A stretch of 64,000 nucleotides of DNA from Terriglobia bacterium (GCA_020073305.1 JAIQFK010000014.1:109726-173725); one strand, 5' to 3'. Positions 41,797 through 50,985 are shown, numbered from the stretch's first letter. Notes: generated from the letters alone by a model not told the origin. Numbers and translations: made by a program.

Positions 41797-43422
41797 ATGT
41801 GGCCGCAGGACTATACGCCCGTGGGCGGCAGCCTGGGCGTATCCGCGCTGATTGCTGCCGTTCCTGTTTTCGTATTGCTGATCCTTCTGGGTTTGATGAG
41901 AAAACCGGCCTGGTTGGCCTCGCTGTTCGGGCTGGCTGCGGCCGCGGCGGTGGCGTTGGGTGTTTACGGAATGCATGCCGGCACGCTTGTTAGCGCGATC
42001 GCTTACGGGGCCGCGTACGGATTGTTTCCCATCGGCTGGGTGGTATTCACCGCGATCCTGCTCTACAACATTACGGTTGCGACCGGCAAATTTCAGGTGA
42101 TCAAAGACTCGGTCGGCAGCCTGACCGAGGATCGCCGGCTGCAGGCTCTGTTGATCGCGTTTGCGTTCGGCGCGTTTATTGAAGGCGCGGCGGGATTTGG
42201 AACGCCGGTGGCGGTAGCCGCGGCCATGCTCGCAGGGCTAGGCTTTTCGCCGTTCTATGCGGCAGGCATCTGCCTGCTGGCGAACACCGCGCCCGTCGCG
42301 TTCGGCTCTATCGCGACCCCGATTTTGATGCTCGCCGGGATTACGAGCCTGCCGCTCGACCGCTTGAGTGCCGGCGTGGGGCGCATCTGCGCTCCGGTCT
42401 CGCTGATCGTACCCGCCTACCTGGTGATGGTCATGGGTGGCTGGAGGGCCTTGCGAGGCGTGTTGCCGGCAGCTTTGCTTTGCGGAGTGGCGTTCGGCGG
42501 GACGCAGTTTGTGGTGTCGAATTTCATCGGGCCGCAGTTGACCGACATTCTCAGCTCGCTGGCGGCCATCGGATCGCTGGTGCTGTTGTTCAAATTCTGG
42601 AAGCCGAAGGAAGATTTCAATTTTGACGAGCACAGCTCCGCGCATGTTGCGCCGCCGCGCCACGCGATGGGCGAACTGGTGCTGGCCTGGGCGCCATACA
42701 TGCTGCTGGTGGTTTTCGTGCTGGCGTGGGGTTACAAACCGGTCCAGGTGTTGCTCAATGGGGTGACGAGGAGCTTTCCGTGGCCGGGTCTTCACAACGT
42801 CATCCTGCGAGTGCCGCCGGTAGTGGCGAAGCCCGCGCCATACGCAGCGGCCTACACGTTCAACTGGCTCTCAGCGCCTGGCACCGCGTGTCTGTTCGCC
42901 GCGCTGGTCTCGGCGGTGGTGTTGCGAATGCCGGTGGCGCAGTTCGCGCGCGTATTCCGAAACACGGTGAAGCAACTGCTGCTGGCGGAGCTGACTATCG
43001 GGTCGGTTTTGGCGCTGGCGTTTCTGATGAACTACTGCGGGGCTACGGCGACGCTTGGCCTGGCTTTCGCCGCCACCGGCATGCTATTTCCGTTCTTTAG
43101 TTCCCTGCTCGGCTGGCTGGGCGTGTTTCTGACCGGCAGCGACACAGCGGCTAATGCTCTGTTTGGTAACCTGCAGGTGATTACCGCCGGAACGCTGCAC
43201 ATGAATCCGGTGCTGATGGCATCGTCAAATTCCGCAGGCGGCGTGATGGGCAAGATGATCAGCCTGCAGAGCGTGGCGGTGGCCTCGTGCGCGACGGCGA
43301 TGAAACCCGAGGACGAAGGCCGGCTGTTTCGCTTCACGCTGCGCCACAGCATCCTGCTGGCCTCGATTATCGGACTGATCGTAGTGTTTTACACGTACGT
43401 GGCGCCGCAACTGGCGCCGTGA
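41797..43422 (+). CDS. lctP: L-lactate permease
   Basis: 541 residues with about 13 hydrophobic helices. Family landmarks are FIEGAAGFGTPVAVAAAMLA, AGICLLANTAPVAFGSIATP, PAYLVMVMGGWRALRGVLPA, and LTGSDTAANALFGNLQVITA with SSNSAGGVMGKMISLQSVA. The LctP/GlcA family imports L-lactate or glycolate with protons. It sits eleven bases after the HIT gene on the same strand. A glycolate role would fit the phosphoglycolate phosphatase two genes upstream (inference). Confidence 0.92.
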   Translation: MWPQDYTPVGGSLGVSALIAAVPVFVLLILLGLMRKPAWLASLFGLAAAAAVALGVYGMHAGTLVSAIAYGAAYGLFPIGWVVFTAILLYNITVATGKFQVIKDSVGSLTEDRRLQALLIAFAFGAFIEGAAGFGTPVAVAAAMLAGLGFSPFYAAGICLLANTAPVAFGSIATPILMLAGITSLPLDRLSAGVGRICAPVSLIVPAYLVMVMGGWRALRGVLPAALLCGVAFGGTQFVVSNFIGPQLTDILSSLAAIGSLVLLFKFWKPKEDFNFDEHSSAHVAPPRHAMGELVLAWAPYMLLVVFVLAWGYKPVQVLLNGVTRSFPWPGLHNVILRVPPVVAKPAPYAAAYTFNWLSAPGTACLFAALVSAVVLRMPVAQFARVFRNTVKQLLLAELTIGSVLALAFLMNYCGATATLGLAFAATGMLFPFFSSLLGWLGVFLTGSDTAANALFGNLQVITAGTLHMNPVLMASSNSAGGVMGKMISLQSVAVASCATAMKPEDEGRLFRFTLRHSILLASIIGLIVVFYTYVAPQLAP

Positions 43423-43440
43423 GAACGGCGGAACCGTTCA

Positions 43441-44292
43441 CTACTTTGCGGTAGCCGGTTGAAGGAGGTCTTGGCTGATCTCATCCCCGTTCATCAAGTG
43501 AGCGGTCTCGATGATGAGGATGACTTCCCCGCCCTTGGCTCTCTTGCCAAATCGCCGGACGATTCCATCCTGCTTGACGCCGGCTCCGTGCTGCAGTTCT
43601 TCAACACTTCCGGCGGATAGTTTCTCCACTGACAAAGCTGCATCAACGGAGACGGCGAAGTTCCTGCCGGCCGCCTCCACGACCAGCGCAATCTCGCGGT
43701 TGCCCTCACGGACCAGCGAACGCAGTTCGGCGAACAGACTAGCGAGTCTCGCGAGCGAGCCTGACCGGGTCAGCGCGATCAATTCGTGCGCCTGATCCAC
43801 TCTTCCCTGAGCCACCAGATCCCGGGCTTCGGTCGCGATCCCGTGAATTTGCCTGTGGGGCTGGTCGAACTTCCTTAAGTGCATGGCAATCAGCGGATTG
43901 TCCGTGTGGTATGTGTCGTACCATTTGCCGAAGGCGCACTTATGGGGGTCGGTCGCAAGACCGAACGCGCGCCCTTCCTTTACAGATGCTTCAAGCTCGT
44001 CCACCCACTTGTGGTGGTCCTGTTCCCGCTGCTCCATCATGGCGCAAAACGTGTTGTTCTCCTCGGTCACAGAAGTGAGACCAATACGCTTGCGCAGGTC
44101 GATCAGCGGCAACACACGGCCACGGAGATTGATCACACCGCGGATGTACTCCCCCGTATTAGGAACCTCCGCCACCTCGGGCATGATGACCATCTCACGC
44201 AAATCCTGGGTAGCGACTGCGAATGATTGGTTCTTTGCCTGGACCACGGCCCAGGCCATCTCCTGCGGATACTGCTTCAGCGAACGATCCAT
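43441..44292 (-). CDS. CheW-like protein with nested chemoreceptor zinc-binding (CZB) domain
   Basis: 283 residues. The N-terminal part is the first half of CheW (FAVATQDLREMVIMPEVAEV, GEYIRGVINLRGRVLPLIDL). Then a CZB domain (about 85-190): DHHKWVDELEASV, DPHKCAFGKWYDTYH with the CxxGxW motif, and KFDQPHRQIHGIATEA; the His/Cys set coordinates zinc. CheW then resumes with EIALVVEAAGRNFAVSVDAA, LSVEKLSAGSVEELQ and VILIIETAHLM. So CZB is inserted in the CheW fold rather than appended. CZB senses zinc or hypochlorite-type oxidants in receptors. No other chemotaxis genes are in view, so this is an orphan adaptor. Confidence 0.85.
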   Translation of the reverse strand: MDRSLKQYPQEMAWAVVQAKNQSFAVATQDLREMVIMPEVAEVPNTGEYIRGVINLRGRVLPLIDLRKRIGLTSVTEENNTFCAMMEQREQDHHKWVDELEASVKEGRAFGLATDPHKCAFGKWYDTYHTDNPLIAMHLRKFDQPHRQIHGIATEARDLVAQGRVDQAHELIALTRSGSLARLASLFAELRSLVREGNREIALVVEAAGRNFAVSVDAALSVEKLSAGSVEELQHGAGVKQDGIVRRFGKRAKGGEVILIIETAHLMNGDEISQDLLQPATAK

Positions 44293-44366
44293 GTGTGACT
44301 CCCCATCAATTTGTTCGGCAGAAGGAGTCCCAGGCTTTAGTCGCGCAGGGTGCGAAATGATCGGGT

Positions 44367-47228
44367 CTAACCCGTTGTTTTTACTCGCCCCAGGTACTTG
44401 TCCAGCCAGTCGAGAATCTCGCGGATGATGTCGCGGAGGTCGGCCGGAATGTGGCCGGCCTCATAGAGCACCATCCGCTTGTCTTTTTCCGGCGCGCCCC
44501 AGAAGCGGAGCAGGGGCTTGGCTTGCATCTCGAACGATTGGTCGAAATCGTAGCGGCCGTTCAGCATGAGCAGCGGCTCGTGCGCGCGTGGGGCGAAGTT
44601 GACGCCATCCACCTCAGGGGGCTCCGCGCCAGCCGATAGGCCGCCCGCCAGAAGCACGCACGTCTTGAAACGAGTTTCCAGGGCGCACATGATTGGACCG
44701 CGGTTGGCGCCGAGGCTCAATCCATAGAACCCCAGCCGGCCGTGGTCGATATCCGGGCGCGTTTCCAGGTAATCGACGGAGCGAGATACATCTTTCTCCC
44801 ACCGGATCACGAGGTCCCTCCAGGCATTCATTCCACTGAATTCGAAGCGGCGTTCGAATGTGCCGCTGTAAATCGGAAACAGAACAGCCCTCCCGCTGCG
44901 CACGACGAACTCGATGAAAGTCAGACCGCGGCCCAGAGTCTCACTCGACTGCACTTCCAGGGCATCGCCGCCGGGGAAATAGACCAGCGTCTCGTAAGGG
45001 GGCGCGGCGTTCTTAGGCAGAAACAAGTAGGCCGGCACGCGTTCGTTGCCGTACGCCGCGCGAAAGCTGACCTTTTCCTTTCGCCAGTACGGATGCGAAT
45101 CATCGGCCGACTCCACCCTGGCGTCGAGGGGCGTCTGGTCATACGCATAAGAGCGGCGGTACGCCTCGTAGAGCGGATCGTTGACCGGCTTTTCTCTGGA
45201 ATAATCGCGATAACGATGTTCGATCGGGCCGGTCAGGCTGGCTGACAGGGCGCCGGCATATTTCACACAACGGAAGCCGTCGGTCGCCGACCGGTCGAAC
45301 GGCGGTCGCGCGTCGAGGTCGGTGAACATGTAGCTGGGCTCGTTCCAGGCGCCCCCCAGCAGGTAGCGCTTTCCGCCTACCTGGTTCCAGCACCACTCTT
45401 TCACGTTGCCGGCCATATCGTAGGTTCCAAAGGGCCCGAGCCCCTGAAAACTGCCCACGCGCGCCGTGCCCTTTCGATCGAAATTGCTGAAGTGCAGGAT
45501 GTCGGAGAAGATTCCTGTGCCCGCGGCGTTGAACCATTGGTGGACGGCTGGCAGCGCTTTGCCGGCATACTCGGCATAGGCGGCGGCTTCGTACCAGCTC
45601 ACGCCGGCAACGGGAAAATCCGCCTGCCCTTCGGGAAACGAACCCAGCTCCCAGGTGGATGGACCGGGGCGGCCTGTCGAGTCGTGAAATTTGTGCATCG
45701 CCTCGTCCCAAGTAAGCGATCGCGCGTTCTCGATGAACGGCTGTTTCCAGAACTGGCGATTCTGATAGCCGCCGTGATCCACGAAGTCTTTAAATTGCCG
45801 GTTGGTGACTTCGTATTTGTCGATCCAGTACTCGGGGAGCCGGACTTCCTGCGAGCCGCCAAGCTGATAGCCGCCGGCGGGCACTCGGACCATTTCCGCG
45901 GGCGCCGAACCCCGGGGTTCGAGGCGAACCTGGAATACCGAGCGGAGGAAGACGCCGGCTTCGAAAGTTTCGAATCCGGACTTCACAATCTTCACGCGCA
46001 GGTAACTGGCGGGAAGCCGGATGTTCTGGAGCGGCGCCCTGCCGATCGACTCCCAGGGATCTGCCGGATCGCTGTAGTCTCTCACGAATACCTCGGCGCC
46101 GGCGGGCGTGGTTTGAATAGAGGCGGTGTGCGTAATGGTTTCGCGCAACTGCCGGAGCTGCGGATCATCGGGAATGTAGCGTTCGGCCTCGCGCAGCGCG
46201 CGTAGGGCCCCATGAAACCGGACCTGCTGAGCCAGCCGGCCGGCTGCGGGCAGGGCCTCGTTACGGGCCCAGCGGGCGCGCGACGCTCGCCAGGCGAACC
46301 AGGTTGCCGCGAGGATGAGGAGGGCTGCGGCAACCGCAAACACCGGACGGCGAAGCAGAGCCTGGAAACCGGCTGGTGGAGCGGCGATGCGAGCCTGCAT
46401 CGCAGCGAGGTCATCCCGCAATTCCGCCGCCGAGGGATAACGCGATTCCCGATTCTTCTCCAGGCACCGTTCGAGAATGCGGCTGACTTCACGGGGAACG
46501 TCCGCCCGGTTCGCCGTCAAAGGCTCGGGCCGGTCGCGTAGAATTGCCGCCATGGTCGAGAGCTGCGATTCGCCCTGAAACGGCCGACGGCCAGTGAGCA
46601 TTTCGTACAGCACCGCGCCGAAGGAAAAAACATCCGTGCGCGCGTCCACCGGTTTGGCTTCAATCTGCTCGGGCGACGCATAGGCTAGGGTGCCAACGAT
46701 CGCCCCGGCGCGCGTGGCAGCCTCGGCAGTAACGGTAGCGTCTTCGGGTCCGGGCTGTTCCAGAAGCTTGGCCAGACCGAAATCCAGAACTTTGACGCGG
46801 CCCGCGCGCGTCACCATGATGTTGCCCGGCTTGATGTCGCGATGGACGATGCCCGCGGTGTGCGCGGCCGCCAGAGCGTTGGCAATCTGCACGGCGTACG
46901 ATAGCGCCTGTGCCACCGGCAGCCCCAGCTCCGGGATGAGCCGGTTGAGCGGCGAGCCCTCGACGTGCTCCATCACGATGAAGTCGGCGCCGTCAGCCGC
47001 GTCGATCTCATGGATGGTGACAATATTGGGGTGATTCAATGCGGAAGCGGCCTTGGCTTCCTGGACGAAGCGGCGCTTGCGGTCCGCGTCGGCCATCTGC
47101 TCCGGAGGCAGGAGCTTGATGGCTACAAAGCGGTCGAGCCGTGTGTCCCGGGCCCGGTAGACCACGCCCATGCCGCCTTTGCCGATCTCTTCGAGCAGCT
47201 CGTAATGGCTGAGGGTCCGGCCGGTCAT
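44367..47228 (-). CDS. Ser/Thr kinase fused to FGE-sulfatase and alpha/beta-hydrolase domains
   Basis: 953 residues. Pkn2-type kinase (about 8-270): EEIGKGGMGVVYRARDTRLD, VAIKLLP, HRDIKPGNIMV, DFGLAK, ASPEQIEAKPVDARTDVFSF, catalytic residues intact. Membrane helix AVAAALLILAATWFAW (about 295). Extracytoplasmic part: helical region and a PEGA-like domain (TTPAGAEVFVRDYSDP), then a formylglycine-generating-enzyme/sulfatase-modifying domain (MVRVPAGGYQLGG…WIDKYEVTNRQFKDFVDHGG…PFGTYDMAGNVKEWCWNQVG…TDGFRCV), then an alpha/beta hydrolase (about 715-950) with GFYGLSLGANRG (Ser nucleophile), NGRYDFDQSF (Asp), YEAGHIP (His). The start ATG 47228 is chosen over the upstream in-frame Met. A TATACT sits 15 bases before it. 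Probably senses an external ligand and signals inward. Confidence 0.9.
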   Translation of the reverse strand: MTGRTLSHYELLEEIGKGGMGVVYRARDTRLDRFVAIKLLPPEQMADADRKRRFVQEAKAASALNHPNIVTIHEIDAADGADFIVMEHVEGSPLNRLIPELGLPVAQALSYAVQIANALAAAHTAGIVHRDIKPGNIMVTRAGRVKVLDFGLAKLLEQPGPEDATVTAEAATRAGAIVGTLAYASPEQIEAKPVDARTDVFSFGAVLYEMLTGRRPFQGESQLSTMAAILRDRPEPLTANRADVPREVSRILERCLEKNRESRYPSAAELRDDLAAMQARIAAPPAGFQALLRRPVFAVAAALLILAATWFAWRASRARWARNEALPAAGRLAQQVRFHGALRALREAERYIPDDPQLRQLRETITHTASIQTTPAGAEVFVRDYSDPADPWESIGRAPLQNIRLPASYLRVKIVKSGFETFEAGVFLRSVFQVRLEPRGSAPAEMVRVPAGGYQLGGSQEVRLPEYWIDKYEVTNRQFKDFVDHGGYQNRQFWKQPFIENARSLTWDEAMHKFHDSTGRPGPSTWELGSFPEGQADFPVAGVSWYEAAAYAEYAGKALPAVHQWFNAAGTGIFSDILHFSNFDRKGTARVGSFQGLGPFGTYDMAGNVKEWCWNQVGGKRYLLGGAWNEPSYMFTDLDARPPFDRSATDGFRCVKYAGALSASLTGPIEHRYRDYSREKPVNDPLYEAYRRSYAYDQTPLDARVESADDSHPYWRKEKVSFRAAYGNERVPAYLFLPKNAAPPYETLVYFPGGDALEVQSSETLGRGLTFIEFVVRSGRAVLFPIYSGTFERRFEFSGMNAWRDLVIRWEKDVSRSVDYLETRPDIDHGRLGFYGLSLGANRGPIMCALETRFKTCVLLAGGLSAGAEPPEVDGVNFAPRAHEPLLMLNGRYDFDQSFEMQAKPLLRFWGAPEKDKRMVLYEAGHIPADLRDIIREILDWLDKYLGRVKTTG

Positions 47229-47281
47229 AGGCGCTTCGGCCAAAGTATACACGAGTCGCCGGGTGCCGATACAATCTCAGG

Positions 47282-49438
47282 GTGCACCGAATCACCGCCC
47301 TCGTCCTAGCAGCTCTTTTCGGCCTCGCCGCTTACGCTCAGAACGAGCCCGTAACCATTGAAGCTATCACCGCCGAGCGGACCGTCACCGGTTTCAAGCC
47401 CATACAGTGGGCGCCCGATGGCAAGCGGTTCGCCTGGCTGGAGAAGAAACAATTGCGGCTGTACCACGTCGCGACCCGTGAAGAGAAGGTGCTGGTAAAC
47501 CTGGCGGATCTGGAATCCAAGGCTGTAAAGCCGCCCGCCACGGAACCTTTCGACTGGAAGAACCGGCACGTTGCCGAGCAGAGCTTCTCGTGGTCCGATA
47601 CCGGCTCAGAGATTCTCATTTCTTCCAGCGGCGATCTGTTTCTGCTCCACCTGGAAACCGGCAAATGGGATCAGCTCACGGCCACCGCCGAAGCCGAGCG
47701 GGATGCCAAGCTCTCGCCCGACGGCCGATTCGTCGCCTTCCGCCGCGGGCATGACCTCTATACCCTCGAAATTGCGGCGGGCAAAACCGTGCGTCTAACG
47801 AGCGACGGTTCCGAAACGCTGATGAATGGCGAGCTGGACTGGGTGTATCCCGAGGAGCTGGAAATCGGAACCGCGTACTGGTGGTCGCCCGATAGCCGGC
47901 AGATCGCCTATTTGCAGCTTGACGTCGGCCGCGAGCCGGTCTTTCCTCAGGCGGACCTGGTGAGCGTGCGCGCGCGGTTCGAGCCGGAACGTTATCCCAA
48001 CGCAGGCGATCCCAATGCCGATGCACGCGTGGGAATCGTTTCCGCGAACGGTGGGCCGACGCGCTGGATGGACCTCGGCGAAACCCGTGACAATCTTTTG
48101 GCTCGCGTTGCCTGGCTGCCGGACAGCCGGGCGGTTGCGGTCGAGCGGCTGAACCGCGTTCAGAGCCGGCTGGATCTGCTGATTGCGAACACAGCGACCG
48201 GCGCGGCACGCGTGGCGCTGCACGAGGAGGATCCCTACTGGATCAACGTCAACGACGACTTCCTCTTGCTCAAGGACGGCAAGCGATTCCTGTGGGGCAG
48301 CGAGCGCGATGGATTTCATCATCTGTACCTTTATTCGATCGAAGGCAAACGGCTTAGCCAGTTGACTCGCGGCGAGTGGGGAGTGGATACAGTTGCGGGC
48401 GTGGATGAGGCGGCGGGCAAAGTATATTTCACATCCACCGAGCAGAGCCCGCTGGAGCGGCAACTCTACGCCGTGCGGCTGGACGGCGCCGAGCGGCGCC
48501 GGCTTTCAGCCGAACCCGGTACACACGTGATTTCCATGAGCCCCGACCGCGCGTATTATCTGGATACCGTGTCGAGCCGGTCCTCCCCGCCCCGCCGCAT
48601 CATTCACCGGAATGACGGCGCTGAGACTGCTGTATTCCGCAACGCGGATCGCTCGCTGACCGGCGAATATGAAATTCTGCCCACCGAGTTCCACAAGGTG
48701 AAGGCGCAGGATGGCGCACTGCTCTACGCACGGTTGATCAAACCGGCCGGATTTACGCAAGGGAAGAAATATCCCGTCATTGTCTTCATCTACGGGGGGC
48801 CGCGCGTTGGGCAGGACGTAGTGGACGCCTGGCCGGAGCGCCAGTGGGACCAGGTTCTGGCTCAGCACGGCTTTATCATCTGGCAGTTGGACAATCGCGG
48901 CACATGGGGCCGCGGCCATCGCTGGGAATCCGTCATCTTCCACAACCTGGGCGCGCATGAACTCGAAGATCAAAAGGAAGGAATCCGCTATCTGCAGTCA
49001 CTAGGATTCGCGGACACGTCGCGCATGGGGATCTACGGGTGGAGTTACGGCGGATACATGACCCTCTACACGCTCACGCACGCGCCGGGGCTGTTTCGCG
49101 CGGGCATCGCGGGGGCGCCCGTGACGCACTGGCGCAACTATGACACCATCTACACCGAACGCTATATGGGATTGCCCGAGGAGAACGCCTCAGCCTACGA
49201 GAGCGCTTCTGCGCTGACCCATGCCGCCGACCTGCGCGACAAGCTCCTGATCATCCACAACCTGGAGGATGACAACGTTCACTTCCAGAACACCATGCAA
49301 TTCGTGGATGCACTCGAGCGCGCACGCAGGCCGTTTGAGCTGATGCTTTATCCGCAGAAGGAACACGGGGTGACGGGCGCATTGAGGCGCCACCTTTACG
49401 AAACGATGGTCGACTTCTTCGAGAAGAACGTGAAGTAG
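47282..49438 (+). CDS. S9 prolyl oligopeptidase (dipeptidyl peptidase IV type)
   Basis: 718 residues from GTG with signal peptide MHRITALVLAALFGLAAYAQ. N-terminal beta-propeller (about 30-430): TGFKPIQWAPDGKRFAWLEK, WSDTGSEILISSSGDLFLLH, RLTSDGSETLMNGELDWVYP, EELEIGTAYWWSPDSRQIAY containing the DPP4 Glu-Glu motif (YPEELE), then a hydrolase domain with YGWSYGGYMTL (catalytic Ser near 587), Asp in NLEDDNV and His in KEHGVTG. DPP-IV enzymes cut X-Pro dipeptides in the periplasm. Divergent from the kinase; the -10 TACAAT at 47270-47275 lies only six bases before the GTG. Confidence 0.92.
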   Translation: MHRITALVLAALFGLAAYAQNEPVTIEAITAERTVTGFKPIQWAPDGKRFAWLEKKQLRLYHVATREEKVLVNLADLESKAVKPPATEPFDWKNRHVAEQSFSWSDTGSEILISSSGDLFLLHLETGKWDQLTATAEAERDAKLSPDGRFVAFRRGHDLYTLEIAAGKTVRLTSDGSETLMNGELDWVYPEELEIGTAYWWSPDSRQIAYLQLDVGREPVFPQADLVSVRARFEPERYPNAGDPNADARVGIVSANGGPTRWMDLGETRDNLLARVAWLPDSRAVAVERLNRVQSRLDLLIANTATGAARVALHEEDPYWINVNDDFLLLKDGKRFLWGSERDGFHHLYLYSIEGKRLSQLTRGEWGVDTVAGVDEAAGKVYFTSTEQSPLERQLYAVRLDGAERRRLSAEPGTHVISMSPDRAYYLDTVSSRSSPPRRIIHRNDGAETAVFRNADRSLTGEYEILPTEFHKVKAQDGALLYARLIKPAGFTQGKKYPVIVFIYGGPRVGQDVVDAWPERQWDQVLAQHGFIIWQLDNRGTWGRGHRWESVIFHNLGAHELEDQKEGIRYLQSLGFADTSRMGIYGWSYGGYMTLYTLTHAPGLFRAGIAGAPVTHWRNYDTIYTERYMGLPEENASAYESASALTHAADLRDKLLIIHNLEDDNVHFQNTMQFVDALERARRPFELMLYPQKEHGVTGALRRHLYETMVDFFEKNVK

Positions 49439-49441
49439 GCG

Positions 49442-50608
49442 CTACTTTCCGTGCGCGCCGCCACCACCGCCGCCAACGCTACCACCTCCGCCCGACGAAT
49501 GGCCGCTGCTGGCGGAAGCGGAATTCATGGTGCTGGAGCTGTGCCCAGAACTCCCCGAGGAGAAGCCGCCTGAATGTCCGCCGCCCGCGAATCCGCCGCC
49601 ACCTGAATGTGCGCTACCCGCACCCGAGGCTGTTCTCATGGCCGTTGTGGCCGTCGGCACACCGCGCGCCATGTGAATTCCGCCGTTACCCGGGTTTCGA
49701 GGAGGCGGGGCCGGACCATGACCGATGCGGCCGGGCTTATGTCCTGGGGTGTTGCCACTACTGCCGCCGCCAGACGAATACCCCGGCGAATAATTGCCGT
49801 AGCCGTAATACGGCAGGCTGTAGAGGTAGGAGTAAACCGAGTACGGACTCCAGAAAGCATAACCGAACGGGTTGTAATAAACGCCGCTCATGGGGATGAA
49901 CGTGTACATGCCGAAGAAGGGATTCCAGTACCAGTTGCTATTCGCCCAGTACATTCCGGAGTTGTTCACCGATTGCGCCGCTGATACGTTGGCCATGGCC
50001 AGATACTGGGAGCGATCGCGGCTCCAGAGGTAGAGCTCGTCGGCGTTTTTGTCCTTGTCGAAGTGCGCCGTCTTGAGATCGCCGTTCATTTCCAGCAGGT
50101 GGCCCTGCTTGACCTCCTCGCTTCTTCCGTTGTAGAGAGCAATGACTGCGCCGTCATAAACGCGCACCGCCGGCGGCTCGGAATCGAAGCGATAGACGCC
50201 TTTCTTCTGGAGCTGGACTGCATAATCCTTGTAGACGATGGTCACCCCGTTATCCCGCAGCAGCTCGTCGGCCTCGACCACCGCGGATCCGGAGAGCAAT
50301 TCCACTCGGGTATCAATCAGGCGGTTGGTAATCATGCGGATCGCGCTATTTTCACCGACGCGCAGAAACACGCCCGGTGTCAGCAACACCTCCGCCCGTC
50401 CCTCCTCGGTGCGCAACTGGGCATTTTCCTTGAGGTCCGGATATTCTCCGAACTTGCTCTCGGTCAACTGATCCCCCAGGTAGACACGGCCTTCCACATA
50501 GTGGATCAGACCGGATTTGGCGGAAATGACGGTTTGGGCCGAAGCAACGGAAAGGGCCATTGCTGCCCACACCGTGACGCCCAACGCTAAGCGCACGAGC
50601 GGTTTCAT
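49442..50608 (-). CDS. FecR-domain protein with Gly/Ser-rich tail
   Basis: 388 residues with signal peptide MKPLVRLALGVTVWAAMALS. A FecR-like domain (about 30-160): GLIHYVEGRVYLGDQLTESK, AQLRTEEGRAEVLLTPGVFL, RVGENSAIRMITNRLIDTRV, TIVYKDYAVQLQKKGVYRFD. A region of Tyr/Asn/Trp-rich repeats (NSNWYWNPFFGMYTFIPMSG) and a low-complexity Gly/Ser/His tail (GHSGGFSSGSSGHSSSTM) follow. Such proteins are common in Acidobacteria. There is no partner sigma factor or TonB receptor gene here, so it is not a typical anti-sigma FecR. A TTGACA (minus strand, 50772-50777) lies upstream. Confidence 0.82.
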   Translation of the reverse strand: MKPLVRLALGVTVWAAMALSVASAQTVISAKSGLIHYVEGRVYLGDQLTESKFGEYPDLKENAQLRTEEGRAEVLLTPGVFLRVGENSAIRMITNRLIDTRVELLSGSAVVEADELLRDNGVTIVYKDYAVQLQKKGVYRFDSEPPAVRVYDGAVIALYNGRSEEVKQGHLLEMNGDLKTAHFDKDKNADELYLWSRDRSQYLAMANVSAAQSVNNSGMYWANSNWYWNPFFGMYTFIPMSGVYYNPFGYAFWSPYSVYSYLYSLPYYGYGNYSPGYSSGGGSSGNTPGHKPGRIGHGPAPPPRNPGNGGIHMARGVPTATTAMRTASGAGSAHSGGGGFAGGGHSGGFSSGSSGHSSSTMNSASASSGHSSGGGGSVGGGGGGAHGK

Positions 50609-50790
50609 GGGGTTACCCTCATTTCGATCATCCTCTTATATCACTGGCCTGTCAATGGGTTCCCAGCCGGGTTTACCCTTCTGAACACCGGGCGGGAGGC
50701 CGCCACATTACCCCACTTGGTGGACGTCTGGTTTGGTGTAACCGTTGCCCGTTTAATAGAGATTCGACCGCTGTCAAGACAAAATACCGT

Positions 50791-50819
50791 TTGCGCTAAA
50801 GGGCCAGCGGTGGTAAATT
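50791..50819 (+). promoter_or_regulatory. Candidate promoter of the structured leader
   Basis: TTGCGC (50791-50796), 17-bp spacer, TAAATT (50814-50819). Both boxes match the sigma-70 consensus at only about four positions, but the spacing is exact and the start point (about 50826) falls fourteen bases before the first helix of the leader. Confidence 0.4.
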
Positions 50820-50825
50820 CGAATC

Positions 50826-50985
50826 ACGTGGATTGATTTAGGGTCTGCTTGCCGGGCCCCGCTAATTGCAACCACGTAAAAAAAAGTGCTAAAGGCAGGT
50901 CGGCTGGTGGCAGTTCAGACCCTGTGGCCTTTGGCCCAGGGTTTTTTGTTTTTGGGCCGACCTTGCCGGATGCTGGAGGATTTTT
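50826..50985 (+). promoter_or_regulatory. Structured 5' leader with attenuator layout (riboswitch-like)
   Basis: Helix P1 AGGGTCTG (50840-50847) pairs perfectly with CAGACCCT (50916-50923); directly inside, P2 CTTGCC (50848-50853) pairs with GGCAGG (50894-50899, one G-U). A run of eight A lies in the P2 loop. The 3' strand of P1 overlaps the 5' strand of the terminator (50920-50929), so the two exclude each other. A third pairing, GGCAGGTCGGC (50894-50904) with GCCGACCTTGCC (50956-50967), eleven pairs with one bulge, competes with P2 and spans the terminator. The Shine-Dalgarno GGAGGA (50975-50980) and ATG follow. I could not match it to a known riboswitch class. Upstream 50609-50790 shows no gene. 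Confidence 0.6.
50920..50953 (+). terminator. Intrinsic terminator inside the leader
   Basis: CCCTGTGGCC, loop TTT, GGCCCAGGG: nine pairs with one bulged T, then TTTTTTGTTTTT. A complete, strong Rho-independent terminator 32 bases before a start codon, so it must be conditional or end a separate small RNA. Confidence 0.85.

Noticed and set aside
50826..50985. Assignment to SAM, cobalamin, c-di-GMP, ZTP or other known riboswitch
   Set aside because: None of the conserved core motifs of these classes could be found; left unclassified.
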